Source of the DNA: Nostoc sp. FACHB-110
GTDB lineage: Bacteria; Cyanobacteriota; Cyanobacteriia; Cyanobacteriales; Nostocaceae
Length of the DNA: 64,000 nucleotides
Reading direction: 5' to 3'
Assembly (NCBI RefSeq): GCF_014697425.1
Contig: NZ_JACJRU010000023.1
Coordinates: 1 to 64,000 of the forward strand
Shown one piece after another: positions 42,820-50,081 of this stretch. A model generated the notes under the pieces. It was not told the origin of the DNA. It did no database searches and saw only the letters and a list, made by a program, of their open reading frames with translations. The position numbers and the translations under genes were made by a program. Positions within the stretch are counted from its first letter, which is position 1. The number at the start of each line of letters is the position of its first letter.

Positions 42820-42891
42820 TTCCCCCGACGAGAATTGAACTCGCATCTCCGCTTTGAAAGAGCAGCGACTTAACCGTTCGTCCACGGGGGC
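42820..42891 (-). tRNA. tRNA-Glu(TTC)
   Basis: Acceptor GCCCCCG/CGGGGGA has a mismatch at the first pair. Anticodon arm CTGCT-CTTTCAA-AGCGG gives TTC. T-loop TTCAATT. Clearly different from the two identical tRNA-Glu(TTC) genes at 49566 and 49696. Confidence 0.85.
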
Positions 42892-42901
42892 AGAAGTAGA
42901 A

Positions 42902-42973
42902 CGCAGGGACTAGGATTTGAACCTAGAACATCGGATTTGGAGTCACGAGGTGTTGCCGTTACACTATCCCTGC
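42902..42973 (-). tRNA. tRNA-Trp(CCA)
   Basis: Acceptor GCAGGGA/TCCCTGC, discriminator G, loop CTCCAAA giving CCA, T-loop TTCAAAT. The anticodon stem (CGTGA against TCCGA) pairs poorly, so function may be impaired. Confidence 0.75.
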
Positions 42974-42975
42974 AT

Positions 42976-43051
42976 TGGTGGCAGTAGTGGGAGTTGCACC
43001 CACATCAACTAGGGTATGAACCTAGTACTTTGCTAGTTAAGTTACACTGCA
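42976..43051 (-). tRNA. tRNA-Met(CAT)-like, CCA encoded
   Basis: Loop TTCATAC on a perfect CTAGG/CCTAG stem gives CAT. Six acceptor pairs (GCAGTG/TACTGC) with an unpaired first position, discriminator A and CCA (42976-42978). T-loop TGCAACT rather than TTC. The unpaired 1-72 recalls initiators, but the three G-C pairs of initiator anticodon stems are absent, so elongator or Ile2 type is more likely. Confidence 0.75.
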
Positions 43052-43060
43052 ACGTACCAA

Positions 43061-43133
43061 AGGCTGAGGTGAGAATCGAACTCACGATGTCGGTTTTGCA
43101 GACCAATGCCTTCAACCACTTGGCTACTCAGCC
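43061..43133 (-). tRNA. tRNA-Cys(GCA)
   Basis: Acceptor GGCTGAG/CTCAGCC, discriminator T (U73 is an identity element of tRNA-Cys), anticodon loop CTGCAAA, T-loop TTCGATT. Normal. Confidence 0.9.
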
Positions 43134-43136
43134 GTT

Positions 43137-43213
43137 TGGGAGCCTTGACGGGAGTTGCACCCGCTTCTCTGTGCTTGAGAGGCACAGCGACTTATCTAGT
43201 CGTCCACAAGGCT
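43137..43213 (-). tRNA. tRNA-Glu(CTC), CCA encoded
   Basis: Acceptor AGCCTTG/CAAGGCT, discriminator C, CCA at 43137-43139. Anticodon arm TGTGC-CTCTCAA-GCACA gives CTC. T-loop TGCAACT, shared with the Met-like gene. A CTC-anticodon Glu tRNA is not part of the minimal set, as TTC reads both codons. Confidence 0.8.
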
Positions 43214-43216
43214 ACA

Positions 43217-43320
43217 CGGGAGTAACGAGACTTGTAGACACCCTTTGGGTGGCTTCCCGCAGGGTACTCGCAACCTATCGCTCGACAGGCGATCGCTCTC
43301 ACCATTTGAGCTATACCCCC
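43217..43320 (-). tRNA. tRNA-Asp(GTC) with hairpin insert in the T-loop
   Basis: First gene of the array, 104 nt. Acceptor GGGGGTA/TACTCCC, discriminator G, D-arm GCTC/GAGC, anticodon arm ATCGC-CTGTCGA-GCGAT giving GTC. T-stem GCGAG/CTCGT is intact; the loop should be TTCAAGT but carries the element at 43234-43266 between T54 and C56. All other parts are a good cloverleaf. Confidence 0.8.
43234..43266 (-). repeat. Small dispersed double-hairpin repeat in tRNA-Asp(GTC)
   Basis: 33 nt. Minus strand: TACCC-TGC-GGGA, then AGCC, then ACCC-AAA-GGGT, ending GTCTAC. The second hairpin matches the intergenic copy at 14056 and differs from the Leu/Gln copies on both arms. Confidence 0.85.
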
Positions 43321-43833
43321 ATGTTTGATATCTGTGCCTAATGTTTAGGCTCATAGGCACAGAAGATTTTTGGTGAACTTGCCCATTCCTTATTCAGTTT
43401 TCAAGGTTCGGAAAAATTACTTGGCTTGAGAAAAAACTTTTAACCAAATAACCGACGCTCTAAGTAATAAACCTGTTGTGTATTACTGATGTATTCGGCG
43501 GTTTTCGCTTGAGCCAATTGAGAATTTTTGGCTTTGATATCCTCTACTTCTGGTTGTTTAGAAGTGAGAGATGCTTGTTTGACTGGCAACTTTCGTTGAT
43601 TCCAGTGCCTGTTCCGTATGTTTGTGTAGAACATGACTTTTACCGTTGGGAGGCTTTGTCTTTCGCCTCACTACATATATAGTACATATATGCTACAAAA
43701 GATGTCAAGGGGTTGAGGAAAAATTTTTAAAAATTGCTGAAAATCCTTGTATTACTTGACTTTTAGCTGGTTAACATTTATAAGAAGTAAAACTACAAGC
43801 TTATGATGGGCTGAATATTTTTAGGAACCTAAT
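43321..43833. promoter_or_regulatory. Region upstream of the tRNA array and the deacetylase gene
   Basis: 513 bp of divergent spacer. Close to 43670-43695 the direct repeat TACATATAT-AG-TACATATAT gives a TA-rich segment that could be the array promoter or that of the small ORF at 43440. No defined box can be named. Contains the doubtful ORF at 43440-43634. Confidence 0.4.
43440..43634 (-). CDS. Possible small basic protein at the head of the tRNA array
   Basis: 64 codons from an ATG, ending 120 bp before tRNA-Asp on the same strand. The product (NIRNRHWNQRKLPVKQASLT to NTQQVYYLERRLFG) is basic at the N-terminus and helical later. No clear ribosome site and no family. If real it would be co-transcribed with the array. 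Confidence 0.35.
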   Translation of the reverse strand: MFYTNIRNRHWNQRKLPVKQASLTSKQPEVEDIKAKNSQLAQAKTAEYISNTQQVYYLERRLFG

Positions 43834-44676
43834 GTGAAAGAAAAAGACCGGGAATTATACAGAATATTTGGTTGTGTAGCGATCGCCTTTTGTGTAACAA
43901 GCTGTAGCACCTCTGCAAAATTGGAAAATACCCAATCAATGAACAAAGTCCATGCAGCACCAGTGCCAGATCAACCAGTAACCAGTCCAACAGATGCTAA
44001 ACCACAGCCATCAACTAAGCCAGAAAACCTTAATTTCGAGGTTCCGGCGAAATTTCAAGGAAAAACCTTATATAAAGTAGAGCCTAGTAATCAAGAGAAA
44101 GTTATTGCCTTGACTGTTGATGATGGCCCCTGGCCAAAAACAACCTTACAAATGCTGGATATTTTCAAAGCAAATAACGTTAAGGTGACATTCTTTTGGG
44201 TAGGGAGTGCTTTACAAGCAAATCCAGAAATTGCCAAGCAAGTTGTAGCGGAAGGACACGCCATCGGCAACCATACTTGGCATCACTGGTATAAAAATAT
44301 GGATGCAGCCACAGCCAAAAAGGAAATTGACCGCACCTCTGAATTGATTTACAAAACAACAGGAGTCAAAACAACTTTGTTTCGACCTCCTGGGGGCTTT
44401 TTAAATAATGGATTAGCGGCTTATGCCAAAAGCCAGAAATATTCTGTAGTTATGTGGTCTTTGACTTCCGCCGATACTGACCCCCGTGCTAAACCCCAAG
44501 CATTTGTGAATAATGTATTGAAAGGCGCAAAACCAGGAGCTATTGTTTTAATGCACGATGGTGGAGGCGATCGCAAAAGAACAGTAGAAGCACTACCAAA
44601 AATCATCGCTGGGCTGAAACAGCAAGGCTACCGATTCGTGACAATCCCCGAACTTCTACAAGAAAGCGGAAAGTAG
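43834..44676 (+). CDS. Polysaccharide deacetylase (NodB-like) lipoprotein
   Basis: 280 residues from GTG with AGGA about eight bases upstream. Lipobox VTSC-S at about residue 24 predicts lipid anchoring. The NodB domain starts VIALTVDDGPWPKTTLQMLD with the catalytic Asp and metal Asp, continues with GHAIGNHTWHHWYK (His-x3-His type ligands), RPPGGF and ends with IVLMHDGGG carrying the catalytic His. Removes acetyl groups from cell-wall or envelope polysaccharide N-acetyl sugars. A Pro/Thr/Lys-rich linker (TSPTDAKPQPSTKPENLN) separates anchor and domain. Confidence 0.88.
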   Translation: MKEKDRELYRIFGCVAIAFCVTSCSTSAKLENTQSMNKVHAAPVPDQPVTSPTDAKPQPSTKPENLNFEVPAKFQGKTLYKVEPSNQEKVIALTVDDGPWPKTTLQMLDIFKANNVKVTFFWVGSALQANPEIAKQVVAEGHAIGNHTWHHWYKNMDAATAKKEIDRTSELIYKTTGVKTTLFRPPGGFLNNGLAAYAKSQKYSVVMWSLTSADTDPRAKPQAFVNNVLKGAKPGAIVLMHDGGGDRKRTVEALPKIIAGLKQQGYRFVTIPELLQESGK

Positions 44677-44789
44677 AAGTATGAAATTTCTCAAACAGGA
44701 TTCAGGAAGTCAGGAAGCCCAAATTCAGAATGGAATTGGAGTGTGAGATTTCGACAAGCTCACGACATCGCTCCTGAATTCTTATTCAA

Positions 44790-44822
44790 TTTTCATACTT
44801 CATACTTCACACTTCATACTTT
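44790..44822. repeat. Heptameric tandem repeat (CTTCATA type)
   Basis: Four to five copies of a 7-bp unit, TTCATAC with the variant TTCACAC. The last units overlap the 3' end of the gene at 44807-45199, supplying its final codons (KYEV) and stop. Short tandem heptamers of this sort are typical of Nostoc-like genomes. Confidence 0.8.
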
Positions 44823-45199
44823 ACAGATGCACAAGCTTGAGCTTCTTGCCACAGTTTTTGCAGAAAGAACTCGGTGCGATCGCTCATTGTGGTAATGAAT
44901 ACGCCTACAGCATCTTCAGCACCATTCGATAACCAAGAACCCTGTAGCGTCACTTCCACATATTCACTATCGCAGACACATAAGGCTATGACTTCGCGAT
45001 CGTCTCGTTTTACCTCCGCCTTAAGTGCTTCTACCCCTGGCAGATCAACAGGTAGCAAAAAGGAAGCAGTACTCGGTTCAACACACAGATTTTGTCCAAC
45101 TCGCATAGCGAAAATTACTCGCTGTGCTACCCACTCCTCTAGTGACTGAGGAATACACTCTAAACAAAAGCTCCTTTCGGTGTAAGTTAATTTCAGCAT
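44807..45199 (-). CDS. Hypothetical protein
   Basis: 130 residues, starting MLKLTYTERSFCLECIPQSL. Mixed alpha/beta appearance with strands such as VIALCVCDSEYVEVTLQGSW and a helical end (RTEFFLQKLWQEAQACAS). Four cysteines, without a CxxC metal pattern. It looks like a conserved cyanobacterial protein of unknown role. The last few codons come from heptamer repeats, so the C-terminus may vary between strains. Confidence 0.65.
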   Translation of the reverse strand: MLKLTYTERSFCLECIPQSLEEWVAQRVIFAMRVGQNLCVEPSTASFLLPVDLPGVEALKAEVKRDDREVIALCVCDSEYVEVTLQGSWLSNGAEDAVGVFITTMSDRTEFFLQKLWQEAQACASVKYEV

Positions 45200-45679
45200 T
45201 CCTTATGCTCTCCTGCTATTCCAGGTTTGCTTGCACATTTGTCCAAAACTGTTCAGCCAAAACGCTCTTCACAGTTTCACTCCTTATAAAAAAACCCCCG
45301 CTTCTTAGTTGGGTGAAGCGGGGGTTAGAAATTTACCAAAAACTTTTCTGGTTTTATATCGGTACAGTATGCTTTTGTCTGTACCTCCCGCTTCTTTGGT
45401 TCAGTTGTGGTTGCGCGTGCAGCACGCCTATGCCGAGATATCTAAAATCAAAATCATATTTATCCTCTTTGATTAGCCCATTAATTCGGCTACCATTACC
45501 CATAAATAAATACTCCACTCCCACAGCGGCCGATTCCCAACTGGATGGACAGTTGGTAGCACGCAAGGAAGTAGAGATGGGATAGAGGGATTTCACAGAA
45601 AATTTCACCTATTGAACATTCCTTTAAACATACTACACTTGTATTACTATCCTGTCCATACCCATAAGGAGAAAAAGTC
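45200..45679. other. Divergent intergenic region with one hairpin
   Basis: 480 bp. AACCCCCGCTTC (45293-45304) pairs with GAAGCGGGGGTT (45315-45326), a strong hairpin with a ten-base loop that looks like a terminator, though no gene ends near it on either strand. It might belong to a short transcript from the region. ORFs here lack starts and ribosome sites. Confidence 0.5.
45293..45326. terminator. Orphan terminator-like hairpin
   Basis: Perfect 12-bp stem AACCCCCGCTTC/GAAGCGGGGGTT. Preceded by AAAAAA on the plus strand, so on the minus strand the stem is followed by a T run as in an intrinsic terminator. This would end a minus-strand transcript starting between 45330 and 45680. Confidence 0.65.
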
Positions 45680-46015
45680 ATGCATACGATTACTCGCACC
45701 CCAACTACCGATATGGAAGTTACCAGCATTCGTCTGGAGCGAGAACTTAAGGATAAACTCAAAGAAATAGCTGGCAATCAGGGCTATCAAGCTCTAATCC
45801 GCGATATTCTTTGGAATTATGTCCAACAAAAATCTGGGGAGTGGAAACCGCGATTTTCACGAGCCGACATTCGAGCTAGTATAGCTGCAACTGCTCAACA
45901 GGAAGAACGTTGTGTACTCACAGGTCAATTAATTCAGCCTCAACAACCTATGTTATTAGGATTAACAAGAAATGGCGATATGGTTCCTCTCAGTATCGAA
46001 AGTTTGGCTGGTTAG
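45680..46015 (+). CDS. Ribbon-helix-helix-like small protein
   Basis: 111 residues; AGGAG nine bases before the ATG. Residues 12-50 (MEVTSIRLERELKDKLKEIA, GYQALIRDILWNYVQQ) have the strand-helix-helix pattern of RHH DNA-binding domains. The rest (ERCVLTGQLIQPQQPMLLGL, then NGDMVPLSIESL) is a second small module with one Cys. Possibly a transcription regulator or antitoxin-like; no toxin gene is adjacent. A terminator hairpin follows. Confidence 0.7.
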   Translation: MHTITRTPTTDMEVTSIRLERELKDKLKEIAGNQGYQALIRDILWNYVQQKSGEWKPRFSRADIRASIAATAQQEERCVLTGQLIQPQQPMLLGLTRNGDMVPLSIESLAG

Positions 46016-46032
46016 TTTTTAATGCTACTGAA

Positions 46033-46080
46033 AGCAGCTTAGTTATTGCTTACAGTAACTAGGCTGCTGTTATTATTTTG
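46033..46080 (+). terminator. Intrinsic terminator
   Basis: AGCAGCTTAGTTA pairs with TAACTAGGCTGCT (one mismatch region) around ten bases and is followed by TTATTATTTTGTTTTTTT, 18 bp past the stop at 46015. Confidence 0.8.
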
Positions 46081-46847
46081 TTTTTTTATGATATAAATGA
46101 ATTTTATTGAATTAATTTATAAGTTAAGGCAAAGTAAACAGAACAAAAATAAAACTTCCGAGTTGATGAGTTTTTCTTAATATTTGGTAAGCTAATCGTC
46201 ATTAAAATTGCTTCATATTTATGGTATTCAACCCTGCAAACAGCCACATAAATTGCATCTAATCATTGGGGAATCTGATAATAGTTGCTATAACGGAAAG
46301 AATCTTCTCTCAGTACTACTATCTCAGCCTTTTGCAAAATCTATGCCTGACATCATCCTTTACCAAGTCTTTACGGAGAGAATCTCTCTACTATCAGAAT
46401 TTTTCCTGAAGCTCTGTCATAATGAAATTTAAATTTTTGGCAAAATTCAGATAAATGTACTTAAATTAATGATTTTTTACAAGCAATAAATATTACTAAA
46501 CTTTATATATTTTAAGTATTAACGCGGTTCTTATCTTTAGACTAATTGTCTGAATTCCAGAGAAATTACGGTTTATGTATAGTTACAGACAAGCTATCCT
46601 AGGCCCATGTTAGTAAGAATAGACCTGCAAAAAAGCCCAAGATCACCTGGAGGCAGAACCTGAGTATATTTTGGATCTTTTTATACCTATATATAAAGTA
46701 TTCTTATATACAAGTAACTTGTTCATTTGCCAAGAAAAGGGGCTATAACAGGTGAGATAAAGTCTTTAATCAAAGATTTACCACGTATTGGGGTGCAGAG
46801 ACATAACTAACGGTGGATCATATGCCAAGAAATTGGGTGCATATAAT
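46081..46847. other. Long AT-rich intergenic region
   Basis: About 770 bp before the GAF-kinase-like gene. No supported ORF or RNA; likely holds the promoter and a long leader of that gene. Confidence 0.45.
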
Positions 46848-48893
46848 ATGGGGTCATTATCCAAGAGCGTGCCAGGGATGAAAAAGCATTTATCATTGCC
46901 GCGACAGTATCCGGATGACCTAGAGCGACTACAATCATACCCAGTCAAGCTGATGCAGCATCAGAAAGAATCAACTCTCCAGTTGGTACAAAAAATTAAC
47001 CACATCATCGCCAATAGTTCAGCAACAACTTTGATGCTGCAAGAAATTGCTCGCTTGCTAGGAAATGCTTTCAAAGTTGATTGCTGTTGTTTAGTTACAG
47101 TTTCCAGCGAAGCATCTGCTGAAGCAACTGCTGTACATTGGTGCGCTGATGAGTATCTGGGGATGCCACACTCCAGTGAAATGTTCTCAACAGAAAGTTT
47201 ATTAATGGATTTGCCCGTATTGCAATGTGCTGCAGAACCATTCACAATTGACGACATTTCTACGATTCGCAATAGTTTGATAGTTGGAGGTCAACAACTG
47301 CCATTACCAATCAAAGCAGTTTTAGCCATCCCAACTCGGTTTTTAGGTCAAAATAACGGTGTAATTAATCTGATCAAATTCCAATCCTATGATTGGAGTG
47401 ACTCAGAAAAACAATTATTAAAATTAGTTGAATCTGCTTGTGCGATCGCTTTTTCGCAGGTGAACCAATTGCATCTGATTGCTGCACAACAGATGCATCT
47501 CCAAAAAAATGGTCAATATCAAAGTTTAATTCAGCAATTAACTATATTGAGTCGTAGCAACTTAGAGTTAAATCAAATGCTCAAGTTAGCTATTTCCTCA
47601 ACTGCCGAATCTTTACAGGCAGACAGAGGCTTATTAATATTACTCAAATACACAGATCCTTTATTTAGAACTCAAGCTAGAAGAACAATTCCCAAAGCTA
47701 AGGCTAATGTAGTTGCCGAGTGGAGTAAAAAGACTCAAGGTTATAGCAACAGCGAGTCGGAAACTCAATCATTTTTGCTTTCGGATTGTGGTTTGTGCCA
47801 ACGTATATTCTCAGATTCAGGCAGACCTGTAATTATTGATGATTATAGAGAACTTCAAGATACTTTAACACCCACTGCTTTGTTTGCGATTGATGAGTTA
47901 CCTGCGGTGTTATTAGTACCCTTGGAAAACCAAGGCAGAATCTTAGGGTTTATTGTCTTACAACAAGCAACAGCCCGAAATTGGCAAACAGCAGAGTTGA
48001 ATTTAGTAGAAATGGTATGCGCTCAAATAAGTAATGCCATTATTCAGTCACAAACACTGCGCCAAGTCCAGACTTTGGTGGATGAACGAACAGCAAAACT
48101 TCAAAGCAGTTTGGAGTTGCAAGCTAAATTGCACGAAAAAACACGGCAGTATGTCCAGCAACTGCGAGAACTCAACCAACTTAAAGATGAATTTTTAAGC
48201 AATATGAGCGATCGCTTACGTTATCCATTGACAAATATGCAAATGTCAATCAAAAACTTGCGATTGCCAGGAATCACCGCAGACCGCCAAGCCAGATATA
48301 TGGATATCCTAGAGCAAGAATGTACGAAAGAAATTAATTTAATTAATGATTTGCTGACACTCCAGAAACTAGAGTCTCAGCAAGAACGCCCGCAACTTGA
48401 AACTATAGATTTAAATAATAGAATTCAAACATTAGCCGCCAATTTGGAACCAAAACTGGCAGCTAAAGCTTTAAGTATAGATTTAGATTTACCCCAAAAT
48501 TCTTTAACAATCCAAACTGAGCTAGAAAGTTTTAACCGCATTCTGCAAGAATTGTTCACAAATGCCTGTACATACTCAGAGCATGAAAGTATGATTCATG
48601 TGCAAGTCTGTCACCGAGTTGAGCAACTGGCGGATCGAGTTATCATTAAAGTAACTAATACAGGCAGGGGCATCTCTGAAGAAGAAGCCACCTACATATT
48701 TGATAGGTTCCGTCGTGGTAAAGGTGGGCGATGGACTCCTGGAACAGGTTTGGGACTTGCTTTAGTTAAGTCTCTGGTGCAGCATTTGAATGGGGCGATT
48801 GCTGTTGAAAGTACGCCAATTCCAGATTCCCAACTCAGCCAAGTTTGTTTTACTCTTTCCTTGCCCCAATTTTCTGAAGAAAGCGAATTATAA
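46848..48893 (+). CDS. GAF-domain histidine kinase-like protein lacking the phospho-accepting His
   Basis: 681 residues from ATG at 46848; in-frame TTG at 46788 and ATG at 46875 are alternatives. Two GAF domains (about 35-210, LQEIARLLGNAFKVDCCCLV, and 240-410, LQADRGLLILLKYTDPLFRT), a coiled coil (VDERTAKLQSSLELQAKLHE), a HisKA-type helix pair and a complete HATPase_c: N box ELFTNACTYSEH, G1 NTGRGISEEEA, F box FDRFRRGKGG, G2 GTGLGLALVKSL. In the H box, where SHELRTPL is usual, it reads SDRLRYPL: Asp455 stands for His. The codon lies in a GCGATCGC octamer (48208-48215). Autophosphorylation at the usual site is not possible, so it may be an ATP-sensing pseudokinase. The SRPBCC gene follows after 8 bp. 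Confidence 0.85.
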   Translation: MGSLSKSVPGMKKHLSLPRQYPDDLERLQSYPVKLMQHQKESTLQLVQKINHIIANSSATTLMLQEIARLLGNAFKVDCCCLVTVSSEASAEATAVHWCADEYLGMPHSSEMFSTESLLMDLPVLQCAAEPFTIDDISTIRNSLIVGGQQLPLPIKAVLAIPTRFLGQNNGVINLIKFQSYDWSDSEKQLLKLVESACAIAFSQVNQLHLIAAQQMHLQKNGQYQSLIQQLTILSRSNLELNQMLKLAISSTAESLQADRGLLILLKYTDPLFRTQARRTIPKAKANVVAEWSKKTQGYSNSESETQSFLLSDCGLCQRIFSDSGRPVIIDDYRELQDTLTPTALFAIDELPAVLLVPLENQGRILGFIVLQQATARNWQTAELNLVEMVCAQISNAIIQSQTLRQVQTLVDERTAKLQSSLELQAKLHEKTRQYVQQLRELNQLKDEFLSNMSDRLRYPLTNMQMSIKNLRLPGITADRQARYMDILEQECTKEINLINDLLTLQKLESQQERPQLETIDLNNRIQTLAANLEPKLAAKALSIDLDLPQNSLTIQTELESFNRILQELFTNACTYSEHESMIHVQVCHRVEQLADRVIIKVTNTGRGISEEEATYIFDRFRRGKGGRWTPGTGLGLALVKSLVQHLNGAIAVESTPIPDSQLSQVCFTLSLPQFSEESEL

Positions 48894-48901
48894 ATCCGAC
48901 C

Positions 48902-49495
48902 GTGACTGAACAACAAAATTTCCCAGCGAACCTTGATTTTAACGCCGTTAGTGACGACGACACAAGCCTAGAAGACAATTTAGCTGTTGATGCAGCTAAT
49001 TTACCTCCGGTGACTGTCCAAATCGAGAAGATAGCCGAGCGACAACGGCAAATTACCGCTAAAATTCAAATTCCTCATCCTGTAGAACGGATATGGAAAG
49101 TTTTGACAGATTATGAGGCCTTAGTTGATTTCATCCCTAATCTTGCTAAGAGTCGTTTACTGGAACATCCCCAAGGTGGGATTCGACTCGAACAAGTTGG
49201 CTCACAACGCTTACTCAACTTCAATTTTTGTGCGCGTGTAGTCTTGGACTTAGAAGAATCTTTCCCTAAAGAAATTTGCTTTTCTATGGTTGAGGGAGAT
49301 TTTAAAGGCTTTTGTGGGCGTTGGCATCTAGAGCCTTACTCTGGGGATGGGATTACAGGCACTAATCTTTGTTATACCATTCAAGTTTGGCCGAAGCTGA
49401 CAATGCCAATTTCAATTATTGAACGTCGTCTGAGTAAGGATTTACAGTTAAATCTACAGGCGATTTATCAGCGTGTAGAACAGTTAACAGTTTAA
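48902..49495 (+). CDS. SRPBCC-family protein (polyketide cyclase/COQ10-like)
   Basis: 197 residues from GTG. After an acidic, disordered 40-residue N-terminus (DFNAVSDDDTSLEDNLAVDA) comes a START-like fold: ITAKIQIPHPVERIWKVLTD, YEALVDFIPNLAKSRLLEHP, and the C-terminal helix IIERRLSKDLQLNLQAIYQR. Such domains bind hydrophobic ligands (quinone, pigment or lipid). Likely in operon with the kinase-like gene; no direct link between them is known to me. Confidence 0.85.
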   Translation: MTEQQNFPANLDFNAVSDDDTSLEDNLAVDAANLPPVTVQIEKIAERQRQITAKIQIPHPVERIWKVLTDYEALVDFIPNLAKSRLLEHPQGGIRLEQVGSQRLLNFNFCARVVLDLEESFPKEICFSMVEGDFKGFCGRWHLEPYSGDGITGTNLCYTIQVWPKLTMPISIIERRLSKDLQLNLQAIYQRVEQLTV

Positions 49496-49500
49496 AAACT

Positions 49501-49543
49501 AACAAGCTTTTCTGATTAGTACTTCTTGAAAGAAAAGCTTGTT
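49501..49543 (+). terminator. Intrinsic terminator
   Basis: AACAAGCTTTTCT pairs perfectly with AGAAAAGCTTGTT around 17 bases, 5 bp past the SRPBCC stop. Confidence 0.75.
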
Positions 49544-49565
49544 ATTCAACAAAATTTAATTAAAG

Positions 49566-49638
49566 TACCCCCAGGGGAATTCGAATCCCCGTCGCCTCCG
49601 TGAAAGGGAGGTGTCCTAGGCCTCTAGACGATGGGGGC
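49566..49638 (-). tRNA. tRNA-Glu(TTC), copy 1
   Basis: Acceptor GCCCCCA/TGGGGGT, discriminator A, anticodon loop CTTTCAC, T-loop TTCGAAT, D-arm with CTAGAGGCCTAGGAC. Typical cyanobacterial tRNA-Glu, which also feeds tetrapyrrole synthesis. No encoded CCA. Confidence 0.95.
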
Positions 49639-49695
49639 ATAAGACTGCCCGTTGATAGGTTAGCCAAGATTAAGTTTGACGCTGCCTTGGTTAAA

Positions 49696-49768
49696 TACCC
49701 CCAGGGGAATTCGAATCCCCGTCGCCTCCGTGAAAGGGAGGTGTCCTAGGCCTCTAGACGATGGGGGC
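49696..49768 (-). tRNA. tRNA-Glu(TTC), copy 2
   Basis: Identical to the gene at 49566, 130 bp away, with a few identical flanking bases. A recent tandem duplication. Same anticodon loop CTTTCAC. Confidence 0.95.
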
Positions 49769-50081
49769 ATCGCAATCAAACCTTTTATAAGTTAACTAAT
49801 TTTCTGAATGATGTCAACAGCTTTTGCAAAAAAAGAATTTTTATTGCAAAAACAGGAGGAAATTTAGGGTTACAGGGGCAGGGGCCAGAAGAAAATGGGG
49901 AGAATGCTTGTTGACAAACTACCACTTTTTTTGGAACTAGAGGACAATAGAGTATCAAACAAAACCAAGTAGAGAAGAAAATCGAAATTCAATGGAAAAG
50001 AGTGTAATGTTGTACCCTGGAAAAGTAAACTTTACATTTCTTTACAAGAGATTTTGAAATTTATCGCTCAAAATCTACAAC
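49769..50081. other. Intergenic between tRNA-Glu and the antiporter
   Basis: 313 bp. Contains the promoter of the tRNA-Glu pair (minus strand) and of the antiporter gene (plus). GGAAATTTAGGGTTACAGGGGCAGGGG near 49858 is G-rich but has no clear fold. Confidence 0.4.

Noticed and set aside
41552..43320. T-loop inserts as group I introns
   Set aside because: They are about 30 nt, far below intron size, and lie in the T-loop, not in the anticodon loop.
41746..43341. Open frames across the tRNA array
   Set aside because: They translate tRNA sequences on one or the other strand; the cloverleaf structures explain the region fully.
45354..45608. 84-codon minus-strand frame near 45.5 kb
   Set aside because: No family resemblance, no ribosome site, and composition like surrounding non-coding DNA.
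46208..46432. 74-codon plus-strand frame in the long spacer before the kinase-like gene
   Set aside because: No start signal or recognisable domain; AT-rich spacer composition.
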